Positions 10,800 through 20,863 of a DNA stretch of 64,000 nucleotides are shown here, in pieces. This DNA comes from Dipteronia dyeriana (taxonomy: Eukaryota > Streptophyta > Magnoliopsida > Sapindales > Sapindaceae): the NCBI GenBank assembly GCA_032871835.1, contig CM065302.1:6431882-6495881 (forward strand), in the 5' to 3' direction. The translations under genes were made by a program, and so were the position numbers. Under the pieces are notes generated by a model that saw only the letters and a program-made list of their open reading frames with translations, made no database searches and was not told the DNA's origin. The first letter of the stretch is position 1. Each line of letters opens with the position of its first letter.

Positions 10800-11155
10800 T
10801 TTTTTCAAACCGCCAAGCTAATGAAATTAAGATATAGGTATCATGAAATATTGTTTTAATGCAGTCCAAATATTTTCTCTCACGGCATTTGAAAAAATGT
10901 TTGCCGTGAGACTTGAACAAACTGCGACCAACATAGTATAAGGGGAGATAGAAATTTGAAACATTGTTTAATACTATTAAGTCTAAACGTTATACTTATT
11001 TACGTATGTATGATATCCAATTAAAGGTTATATATATATAAAAGATAATTCAAGGTTATCAGTGGCATAACCAGGATTTCTAACTAAGGGGGCTAAAGTA
11101 AATATTTAATCAAAATAATTATAAGTTTGATTATTAAAAAAGGTTTTAATAATAT
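10800..11155. other. Intergenic sequence with a hAT-like terminus
   Basis: The first part (10815-10935) is a diverged repeat of 10130-10380. At 11060 the sequence CAGTGGCATAACCAGGATTT, followed by AAGGGGGC, looks like the end of a hAT-type element. No matching opposite end was identified. Confidence 0.4.
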
Positions 11156-11967
11156 AAAATGGTTTCAACTAATAACGGATGCGTACTTTTCAAAATGTAT
11201 ATACTATAAAAAAACATATATTTCAAAAAGAGACGACAAAAAAATATAAATAACCTACGATATAAATGTATATTTACGTTTGAGTGGTACCCCGTATATG
11301 ACAGCTCAGTAGCTCATAACAAAAAAAAAATCATCCATTATCATATTTGAATCGGTAGTATCAAAATGTTTTATTTCAAAATATACCGACAAAAAAGCTT
11401 GCAAAAAACTCATATTTCATTTTATTATGAATTGTTGTTTTTAAATTCATGGTTTAAAATGCTTGTTATGTTATTGCAATATGAACAACTTGGCTTTAAT
11501 ATATGGTAGTGCATTCGGTTTAGAGTTCATAAGATTTTTGTGGCTTTTTTAATTGGTAAATTTTGTTGAAGTCCACAAATTTCACAAATTCTATATAGGT
11601 TTTGTCAAAATTATATTTAGAGTGTGTTGAATTTATACGAAGATATATATAGAATTGAATGAATATTTGATGATTTGTCTAAAAAAAATCATATTTGACT
11701 TTACGTCAGGTAATAGTTTGAAATATATTATGAAATGAAATCCATTGGTAGGACAAAATTTGTTACGAACTTCTATATTTATAAATCACATTCTAATATC
11801 CATCAAATTTATCACTTAACTAATTTTTACCATGTCAATGACTTTTTTGAATATATATAAATTCATTTGAACTTTTAAAAAAATTGAATTGAATACGGTT
11901 AGATTTTAGGGTTCAAAAAATAAATGGTACTTTTTAATAGTGACATTTCAATACAGTCACTCACTGT

Positions 11968-12734
11968 CATGGACGGATCTAGAGAGAACTGATGGGGGTC
12001 AACCCTTCCCCCCGAGGTTGGAGATGATGAGGTTGAAGACGAGTGAAAGAAATAGAAAGAACAAACAAAGAGAACTTGCTTGTTCTGAGAGAGGAGAAAG
12101 AGAACAGTGGATAGTGTGTCTGACTTAGATATTAACTTTTTGTCTCAATTTTTTTAAAATAAAACTTGATTTTATTATTATTATTTTATAAATTAAACTT
12201 AACTTTCTTTTGTCTATTGAATTATTACCCATTCTTAGAAATACACTTTCCTTATTAGTTTATACTTAAATTTTAATTTATTTTAAGTTAATTTAATTTA
12301 AGATAAATATTATAAAATTAAATTATAAATATTTAAATAATTATGATTTAAATATATTAATTATAAATGGTATTTTAATATGTTATGATGAATATTTTTT
12401 TTCTTTTACTTACCATTAAAATTATTGAACATTTATTATCATTTTTTAATATTTTAAAAAATCTATTAAAAATTATATTATATTAGTTGGAAACTATTAA
12501 AATAAAAATATCATTCTCAACTATGTTAAGATTAGAAATTGGTTTTGTAAAAAAGAAGAAAAACATTTTCTCACAAACTAAACTATTATGTAATTGAAAT
12601 GAAAATCGAAGTTAAAATTTAATAGATTTAGTTATAAATAATTTTTAGATATAAATTACAATTTATCTTACATGACATTGAATATTAGTTTTTATCATGG
12701 CCCCTACAACGCTAAAATCCTAGCTTCGCCCCTG
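11968..12734 (+). mobile_element. hAT-like non-autonomous element nested in the MULE TIR
   Basis: The ends are CATGGACGGATCTAG and, reverse-complemented, CAGGGGCGAAGCTAGGAT. These are imperfect inverted repeats of the CAGGGGCGGAGC type common among plant hAT elements. On either side are CTCACTGT and GTCACTGC, a probable 8-bp target duplication with two mismatches. Removing the insert restores the MULE terminal repeat (CAATACAGTCACTGCTTTAAT, compare copy A near 6560). Inside is AT-rich, non-coding DNA. The frame at 11940-12128 spans the junction and is not a gene. Confidence 0.6.
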
Positions 12735-12984
12735 GTCACTGCTTTAATAACTTATATTTAAAATATATCAATTATGGTGAACGGATAAAAATACCCTCAA
12801 TAGTTGTTTCACATCAAATTCTTACAATGACAGAGTTGTGAAGTAGAGAGAGAAAGTCTCGTTGAAACCAAGACAATTATTTGAACGGTGACGGAATGGC
12901 GTTACGCAGATGCATTCGGGGGTCGACGAAGATGGATATCTTGGTTTTTTAGACTTTTTAAAACATTTCCGATTTTTTTTTTCA

Positions 12985-13400
12985 AAAAAAAGATCGATCT
13001 GTTTTTGTACTTGGTCGAGTTTTTTTTTTAATAAGGGATTGAGTTTTTTTTTTTGTGAAGAATCGAGCTTTTTTTTTAAGGATCCAGCTTTTTTATATGT
13101 GATCAAGTTTTTTTTATACATGATCGAGTTTTTTTTGTACATTATCAAGTTTTTTTGTAAGGGATCGAGCATTTTTTGTTAAGGATCGAGTTTTTTTTTT
13201 TTACTCAATCGAGCTTATTTTATAAGGGATCGAGTTTTTTTGTACATGATCGATATTTTTTTATAAGGGATCGAGCTTTTTTTGTTAAGGATTGAGTTTT
13301 TTTTTTAAACATGATCAAGCATTTTTTTTAAGGGATCGAGCTTTTTTTTAAAGGGATCCATTTTTTTTTCTTAAGGACTCGAGCTTTTTTCTTAAGAATT
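12985..13400 (+). repeat. GATCGAGC minisatellite of MULE copy B
   Basis: About 18-20 units of the GGGATCGAGC-T(6-9) type, in the same orientation as the array at 1481-1930. Frames through it on both strands (12822-13182) are repeat artefacts. Confidence 0.85.
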
Positions 13401-13558
13401 TGAACTTTTTTATCCAAGATTATAAATTTGTTTGCAGCAGTTTAAAAATGCTTGTACCAATGTAAAAAAGCTCAAACAAATTTAAAAAAATACTCAGACC
13501 AATTACAAAATAACTCGTAAACATATAAAAAAAAGCTCGAACCAATATAACAAAATCG

Positions 13559-13561
<3 letters not shown>

Positions 13562-13593
<32 letters not shown>
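13562..13593. repeat. (TA)n microsatellite
   Basis: Sixteen TA dinucleotides inside the right arm of MULE copy B, absent at the matching place in copy A. Confidence 0.9.
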
Positions 13594-13596
<3 letters not shown>

Positions 13597-14629
13597 CAAA
13601 AAAAACTGGATCATGTTCAGACAAATTGTAGATTAATTTTCAGACAAGTTTTTTGGAGAGAGAGAGATGAGTTACTATTTTCATTAATCAAAGTGTGGAG
13701 ATGGAAGTATAAAGAGAATTAAAAATTTATTATTTAAGGGCAATATGGGTAGTTTACCATAATAGGTGCCTTTTAAACATAACTTATTACACTGGTGACA
13801 TCACTATATCTCACAAAAAAAAATAACATTTCTCACAATTTCCACTAGATTTTAATAGAATTTTTAACGGTTTGAACCGAATGCAATCAAATTTTTATGG
13901 GACTTTTTAAATTCCAATAAACTCTAGATTTAATACACATCTAAATGTTTGGAATAGAAATTAAAATTAATTTATAAACTAGAGGGATATTATTAATTTC
14001 CCTCTTGACTTTTGAATCATCGCCATTTTACCCTCTCGGTGTTCAAAATTCGTCATTGGTTAATTATTAAGGACAGTTTAGTAATTGAATATATAAATAA
14101 TAAAAAGAATAAACGAAAAACATTTAATGAAATCATTAATTAGTAAAATGATTAAAAAATAAAAAAGAATTTTATTTAAAGGAAAGAAAAAGAAATTTGA
14201 ATGATTAAAGCATATCAGGATCGCCACATAATTTGCGGGGACCATTTCAACATTTAGTAAAAAAAAATTCTTTTCTCATAATTTGGAGATTTCTCATTTT
14301 ATTTTCATTTTTAAAAATAACTGAAAATTATATTTCAAAATATAATCAAATAATTAAAATTTTCATCTTCCTTGTCCAAGGAAAAATAGTGAAAAATAAA
14401 ATAAAATTCTTAATTTTCTACAAAAATAAAATCATCAAAATCAACAAAAAAAAAAGATTCTTCATCTTTTTCATCAGGCTTCTCATTCTCACCCAACTTC
14501 ATTCAATAAATTATGATTATAGGAATATAGCACAAACAATAAAACACCATAAAAATCTCACAATCATCCAAGCATCTTCAACAATTCCACTCAAATATGT
14601 CTCTGAACCATCAAACATCACCCAGGTCA

Positions 14630-15038
14630 AGCTTGAGGTGTGTTCATGTTAGCGTGGCTTTTTAGGTTCAAGCTTGTTGAGGGTTGTTATGGTTTGGTGT
14701 GTTGTCTGACTCGTTTGTTTGGGAGGAGGATGATGTTTTTATCTAGCTTTGGCTCTCTGTTTTTCTCTCTCTGGCTATTGTTTTCCTCTGTTTTTTTTTT
14801 TCTGGACTGTGTAGCTGGTTGTTTTTTATGGTCGTTTTCTGTAGGGTTTCCTTCTTGTGCTTCTTTTCTTTTGTTTGGTGTGTTGTGGTCTTTGTGTTGC
14901 CCTGTGTTGTGGCGAAAGGGCCATGTTTTTGTTTCTGGGTTGTTGGGTTGTTTCTTTGGGTGTTTCTTTGGCTTTGTTGGGGGCTTCCCCTGTGTGCCGT
15001 TTTGGCTTTATTAAAATTTAACCGGTTTAAAAAAAAAA
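14630..15038 (+). mobile_element. 5'-truncated LINE tail with 13-bp target duplication
   Basis: GT-rich sequence like the 3' end of plant L1 elements, finishing GGCTTTATTAAAATTTAACC and a short poly(A). It is flanked by a perfect 13-bp repeat, ATCACCCAGGTCA (14617-14629 and 15039-15051). The second copy of the host repeat has one copy of this site (ATTACCCAGGTCA near 56200) and no insert. Frames at 14640-15014 and 14819-15070 are artefacts of the GT-rich tail. Confidence 0.9.
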
Positions 15039-15337
15039 ATCACCCAGGTCATGGATCTACACTAAAATAAAAAAAAACATCCACAATTTCCATAACATAT
15101 CCTCCTCATCTTTATAAAATCCAACAAAATAAAATTTCTCATTTCTCCATCTCTATCCATCCACAGTCGAACAAATAGCACAATCATAAAATATCTCACT
15201 TTCATCAATTTTACAAAAGAAAAAATTTGAAAAAAAAAATACCAGGTATGAAAATCCACCTCTAAGCAAAATAAAAAACAACTTGATTTACATGAAATCC
15301 ATCAAAAATACTCTCTAAACTCAAAAACAACCAAAAC

Positions 15338-15897
15338 CCGTAAAGCAATCCCAACCCAACGCATCAAATTTTACATCAATTTGTTATAAAAAGAATATCT
15401 TTCTTACATCTATTTTTTTTTCACTCCAATATATCTATACTAAATTTTACATCAAAATAATATCTTTAAATAATATTCTTCCGATAAATATTTAAATTAT
15501 TATAAAATTTTAAATCAATTAAATATAAAATTAATAAATATATTAATTAAATTAAATATATATAATATCAATATGAGTATCATTTTAAAGATTTCAACGA
15601 GATTTTTCTAACGATATATTTTAAAAAAATATATATTGTTATAATTAAGTATAAGAATATTAAATAAATGGTTTTAAAAAATAAAAAGTGATTGATGTTA
15701 CATTCAATATAAAAAAAATGGTGCAGCTACGGTTTTCATCAAATTTGGTATTTGGTATGAACTGTAGCTCACCAATTTTTTTTTTTTTTTTGTGTTTAGT
15801 GTGTTGGTTGGATTTTTGTGTTTAGTGTGTTGGTTTGAGAGAAATTTTATACCAAATTAATGTGTTTGATACAATTAATGTATTGGTTGGAGTTGCT
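15338..15897. mobile_element. MITE-like element, possibly Harbinger type
   Basis: The left part has AGCAATCCCAACCCAA and the right part ends TTGGTTGGAGTTGCTC, an imperfect inverted pair resembling the GAGCATCTCCAACC ends frequent in plant MITEs. Between them is AT-rich non-coding DNA. A left half is also present in the second host-repeat copy (56500-56692, with the end duplicated in tandem), where the Gypsy LTR starting at 56693 cuts it. No convincing 3-bp target duplication was found. Confidence 0.4.
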
Positions 15898-17073
15898 CAT
15901 ATACAGTATATTTATACAATATAATCTTAATTTGTTTAGGATTATATGGGATTCTAATTTGTCATGGGCTTAACTAAATTATATTATGATTTCCTATTTA
16001 TAATGGGCAGGACCAAATTAGATTCTGATTTCCCATTAATAATCCTACATGTAATATATATTATAAAAAATAAAAAATTATATGGATATATTTGTGATTT
16101 TTTTAAAAAAAAAATTAACACCTATTGGTAATCTTAGATATATTAAAACGAATTATCAATTTTTCATGTGAATTGATGTCAGAAGCAGTTCACAAAGTAC
16201 ACATATTATGGTCATCAACAAAATCCTCTTGGTAGGGTGTTCGAATCCTGCCATAAACATTTTATAAATAGTGTCTGGAATGCATTATGGGGAAGAAGAT
16301 TGATAAATGAATCAATGGCATAATTAAGAAATTAAACATAAAGATTATTTGAATTATATAAAAGTACAAACCACGAGTAACTTCCATACCTTAAAAGCTT
16401 AGAAAGAAAACCAAAAAAGAAAAAAAAAACCAGTTTCACAGGCCAACCATGCCCAACAACTTGTTCCTTAGATTAGTTGCTAATTGAGGCTCTTAACTTG
16501 CTGCTAATTACAATCAGCCATCATCAACTAATAATGTATGATCAGCTAATGATCGATATTGTTGTATAGAAGAGTGAGCTCTGCTGCTTTGATGATCTGT
16601 TTTGTGATGCCTTATTTTTGTCTTTACTTTCTTCTAGCAGCTCATCTTCTGTGTTTGCTTCTATTTATCTTTTAAGGTAAACTTCCCAGAAAAAGTCTTA
16701 TACTTACAGAAGATATTAAAACTTAAATATATACAATCCAAATATTTATTCCTAAACATCATTTGAAAAAAATTACTCACACATGATTATCAAATGCTCA
16801 CGATGAAACTTGAATTATCCGTTATTAGGCACTACCTCAATTTATTTTAAAAAAGAAAATTGATTATGTGTATGTTATATAAATATATTTTAATTAACAA
16901 ACATTACAGATTTTCACTTTTATCACATCTGGTTTTGTACCTTCTTTTCACCTTATTTATGACTTGTGAGTGGTTCAATCCCCACCATTAGTACTTTTCA
17001 ATTAGTAAGGGTTTTAGTAAAACTGTCCTATTTTAGGGACTGAATTTCAAATGTACCATAGATTCAAAATAAA
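15898..17073. other. Intergenic sequence with stretches repeated from 8811-10375
   Basis: 16442-16680 and 16738-16822 are diverged copies of 8811-9050 and 10295-10375. Two sites resemble tRNA B boxes: GGGTGTTCGAATCCTGCC near 16237 and GTGGTTCAATCCCCACC near 16969. Neither has a convincing A box or cloverleaf. No gene seen. Confidence 0.5.
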
Positions 17074-17427
17074 TTGCAAAATTATTCTGAAATGACCGTC
17101 CTACCCTTTCCAACAATTGAAATCAATTTAACTCTATTTTCCCTAAATTCTCAATTCCTGTGGCCGCTCATCCTGATTGAAACCATCTTCCGTCGCCGAC
17201 ACAAGCCGTCGTCGCCAACGTCCATTCCAGTCCAATTGCAACTTCTTCATCGCGATTTTGATGTCGTAGACGATATCCAGCCACCGTCGACGACATCCGA
17301 CATCTTCAACTTGCACACTGATGTCGAGTCTTCGAGTCTTCTCGGTCTGAATAGCATGCCGACGAAGTCAACTTGCCGTCTTCTCGTTCCGAATCAGCCT
17401 CCACGTTCTGAAGCGGCAATATTTTGA
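17074..17427 (+). other. Less AT-rich island with an open frame, identity unknown
   Basis: A 117-codon frame in a stretch whose C, G and CGTCG content stands out from its surroundings (17150-17410). The product is rich in Pro, Ser, Thr and Leu and matches no family I recognise. It could be part of a 5' exon or 5' UTR of a lost gene, or captured gene sequence. There is no flanking coding sequence, so I do not call it a gene. Confidence 0.25.
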
Positions 17428-18653
17428 CCATTTGAGTCTAATTTCAGGTATTTGGAGTTTGGAACCCTAACATTTAGGCCATCTCCAACCTTTGGCACTA
17501 TTTTGTTGCAACTTTGCAACAAAATACAGCAACTTTCACTCCACCATCTCCAACCCATTGCAGCAAATTTTACTCTAAAAAGAATATTCCATAAATATTC
17601 TCTTTTTCATTAATTATCAACAATTAACATTCCACCCCTCAGTTAACATAATATTACGATAAGTTTATAAATTCATTAATATTTTTCGAATTAACTAAAA
17701 TATTACATTTAATACATTTCGAATTAACTAAAATATTGTATTTAATATTGCATTTAATAATTTGTGAAATTAAATTTAATTAACTAAAATAACGATAATA
17801 TTTTTGTTGCTCGATTTGTTTTGTTTTAAATTTAGTGTTTTTTATTATTAATGACATTTAGTAATTTTTGTATTATTTATTGTATTTTAGCTAAGATGTT
17901 TTAAAGGTTTTTAATTATTATTATTTTTTGTCTTTTTTTAATTTTCCTTGTTAATTTAGTTTTAATTTTTTAATGATTTTTTTCTTAATTTCTTATTTTT
18001 TTTGTATTCCTTTAACAATTTGTTTTTCCTTTTCAATTTCATCCATTAAATTCAAGTTTTTGTAATTTTTTTATTTTTTACATTTTTTATTTTTTACATT
18101 TTGATTTTAATTTTAAGTTTTATTTAAATAATTTTATGTTATCTTTGAATTTTTCAAACATTTTGTAATTAAGTTTATCAATTTTCAATTTGTTTTTAAA
18201 AAACAAATTAAGTCACATATATCTAGTTTTTATTATACTTACCAAATATATATGTAAAGTTTTTAAAATGTAAATTATTGGATGACAAATATGTTACTCA
18301 TATTCAATAATAAATAAATTATAACTTGTAAATTGATTACCTCCATTTACAAATGTGAGATATTTTCTAGCTATTAGACATGACCCTAGCAATGGAGCTT
18401 CATTAATTTAGAAGTCTTCAACCACCAACTCACCGAGTGGAAATACCATCATAATTCATTAGCTTATTTAAAACAATGATTGTTAGGTCTCCAATTAATT
18501 ATATGTTTGGGTGACCTTTAATTATATCTTTACTATCTATTACAAAGAATTGGGATGTTCCACAATATTTAGTAACGTTATAGTACTCGTAATTATCAAT
18601 GGAAATGTTAATAGATTTATGTTTAGAGAAGTACAATATAAAACAAGATTTGT
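17428..18653. other. AT-rich intergenic sequence with a MITE-like end
   Basis: GGCCATCTCCAACC at 17478 and ATCTCCAACCCATTGCAGCA at 17548 resemble the ends of Harbinger-type MITEs, but no inverted partner was found. The rest is very T-rich. Its last bases, AAGATTTGT (18645-18653), are repeated after the LINE at 30717-30725. Confidence 0.5.
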
Positions 18654-18657
18654 AAAA

Positions 18658-20831
18658 ATGGTAGAGAGAGTTAGAGAGAGAAATAGTGGCGTTCCAAGGC
18701 AAGAAGGCATAAATGACTACAGGGAAAATCTTTATTCGATTTTTATAGATAATTTGAATCCTAAGGTGGATTCAGCCTGTCTATGGGGAATATTTAAACC
18801 TCATGGAAGGGTAATGGATGTTTTCCTGTCCTCAAATAGCAAACCAAGAAGGAGTGCATTTTCTTTTATAAGGTTTGAAACAGAAGAAGAGGCTGATAGG
18901 GTGGCAAAAAGAGTGGATGGAATGCATGTTTATAGATGGGCAATCAGTGCCAAATTAGCGTCCTATGGCTGGAACAAAAGGAGAACTACTGGTTTGAGGC
19001 AAGGGACGGTGAAGGAGGATGAAGTTCTTCCAAAAGGTAGATTAAATAGAGGTAGTCTTAGACAGGATGTTCTGCACCAGCACACGCAACAACGATCTTT
19101 CTCTGAAGTGGTGAAAGGTTCTCAATTTAGAGCTGAGGAGAGAGAGGAGAAGGAGGTCAATAATACGGTAAGAGTTAAATGGGATACTAATCTAAGGTCA
19201 GATTAGTGGCTATCTAAGTGTGCTATTGGGACTCTTCGAAGTTTCGCAAATGTCGAAAGAGTGATCAGACGTCTAGTCGAAAGGGGTTTTGCTTTCTCAG
19301 CATCGTATGTGGGGGAAAAATGATCTTGTGGAGATTTGATACAGAACTAGACCGAGAAGGATTCATTAGGAATAGATTTTTCTAGGAAGATAGCTTTGAA
19401 TCAATGGAGGAAGGATCTAATAGGATTGTCTCCCATTCTCTACTGTCATGGATAGAAGTCTTGGGGGTTCTTTTAGGTTGCTGGAATGAATCTTTCTTCA
19501 TGAAGTTAGGTGGGATCTGTGGTGAAGCTTTGATAATGGATGACGATACCATTAAAGGAAAAAGATTTGACAAAGGTCGAGTGCTAGTCCTGGTTTCTAA
19601 AGGGAGATACTGTCCAAAGTATGTTGAAGTAGTGTTAGATGGAAAATTATACGTTATAGCCCTAAAATTGGATGAATCCCCTGTTGAGCTCCATTGGTTA
19701 GAAAGTCAGTAGGGTTTGAAGAAGGAGATGCCACTCCCAGAATCGATAGCTTCATCGGTAAAAGAGAAAGGTGGGACCCAGTCAGGATCAACAAGACCTC
19801 AAGCTCCAAGGAGGTCTACAAGTCAGACCTTTTTTTGAAAAAGATATAGACTGCAGCAGGAAAGATAGAGAAAATCTAGAAGTAGTACAGGAAAGGCAAT
19901 CAGATGACAAAGATTTTCAAAAGTTAAGATACAGTAGGAAAAAAGGTTCAAAAGGATATGTCAAATCTAGCAGGTTTAGGGTATTGTCAGATGTTGAAGC
20001 AATTTTCAATGAAGATTGAGAGAAGGGGAAGGAACACCTTGTCAGAATACACAAACCTAAACCTTCTTACTATCAAAATGTCATAACTAAGCTGATTCTG
20101 GAGAAGAAAAGAAAGGATACCTCGGTAAATGAAATCGATGAAGATGACAGTTTTTCAAGTCAAGAGTCGGAAGCGGATTTTGGTCAATGGACAGGAAAAG
20201 GTATTAATAAAGGTGAGTGCTCTAAGAGAGGTGAATTAAGCCCAAAATTTTTGTATGGGTCGGGCCAGGAAGACAATGTAAGAAGTGGATTGGATCAGGT
20301 GGGTTCAAAAAATGGGACCAAATCTACAAGTGAAGGATCTGAGAGAGTGAATTTGGTGAAAGATACTGATGCGGGCCAATTTTAGATTGAAATTGGACCT
20401 AATCAAAATTCTTTTTCTGTTGAGAAAACGATTATCCCTGTAGAGATAAATCAGGTTCATAATTCCATTTCAAGAGTAGGTGAAGGTGATGAGGTGTCTA
20501 CATACTCGGCTCAGGTGGAAGAAGAAGATGCAGGTGTCGCTGTTTCTAAAAAGAGGAAAGGAAGAAAAAAGGTGTTTTCTGAAAGAAACATGGTATGCGC
20601 ACAAGAAATGGGTTGTTGCGAGAGAAACAACACCAAGACAATCTGAAGAATAAAGGTAAAAATGGAGAAGAATTCAAGAGTGTGTGGAACCTGGATGATG
20701 AAATATCGAGTGTTATTGAAACAGGGGTGGCATTAGGTTTTGATTTTAATGGAGCTGAGAAGGAAATTGGTATAGAGGTGGCTAGAAGAGAAATTGAAGA
20801 CCAAGAAAATCTCAGAGCGGATAACCAATAA
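18658..20831 (+). pseudogene. LINE ORF1 (RRM plus DUF4283-like RNA-binding protein), disrupted
   Basis: The start at 18658 gives MVERVRERNSG. Residues about 22-100 form an RNA-recognition motif: YSIFIDNLNPKVDSACLWGI (RNP2-like), then SAFSFIRFETEEEADRVAKR (RNP1-like). After a TAG at 19204 and a frameshift near 19320 comes the plant LINE DUF4283-type region, with LLSWIEVLGVLLGCWNESFF, LGGICGEALIMDDDTIKGK and a G-K-R-F-D-K-G-RVLVLVSKG stretch ending VELHWLES. The rest to 20831 is a charged, low-complexity tail in changing frames. ORF1 proteins bind the element's RNA. At least four disruptions make this copy non-coding. Confidence 0.75.
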
Positions 20832-20863
20832 TCATGTGGGTTGAGTTTTTGAGGGTTTTTTTT

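Larger units (their letters stand above)
11909..13845 (-). mobile_element. Non-autonomous MULE, copy B, with 9-bp target duplication
   Basis: The right end, reverse-complemented, begins GTGGAAATTGTGAGAAATG, identical to the left end of copy A. The left end begins GGGTTCAAAAAATAAATGG, matching copy A's other end. Flanks are a perfect 9-bp repeat, TAGATTTTA (11900-11908 and 13846-13854). The second copy of the host repeat has this 9-mer only once, at 55330-55338, with no element, which proves the boundaries. The left TIR is split by a hAT-like insert (11968-12734). Inside are a minisatellite and a tail-like stretch ending in a TA microsatellite. There is no transposase. Confidence 0.9.
11156..15500. 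repeat. Dispersed repeat, copy 1 (second copy at 54587-56692), with two later insertions
   Basis: After removing the MULE at 11909-13845 and the LINE tail at 14630-15038, this region aligns by eye along its length with 54587-56692. Shared markers are GGTTTCAACTAATAA/GGCTTCAACTAATAA, TCAGTAGCTCATAAC, TTTATTATGAATTGTT and CATCCACAATTTCC. Copy 1 lacks two stretches of about 50 bp present in copy 2 (near 14066 and 14235). The frame at 14233-14652 and its partner at 55780-56136 are AT-rich and share the same Lys/Ile/Phe composition without resembling a known protein. The class of the repeat is unknown. Confidence 0.75.

Noticed and set aside
12822..13182. Frames on both strands
   Set aside because: Products of the poly-T/GATCGAGC minisatellite of MULE copy B.
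14640..15070. Frames rich in Phe, Leu, Trp and Cys suggesting a membrane protein
   Set aside because: Exactly coextensive with a LINE tail defined by target duplications and an empty site.
18511..18657. N-terminal extension of LINE ORF1
   Set aside because: It lies upstream of the inferred target duplication and lacks similarity to LINE ORF1; the start at 18658 fits better.
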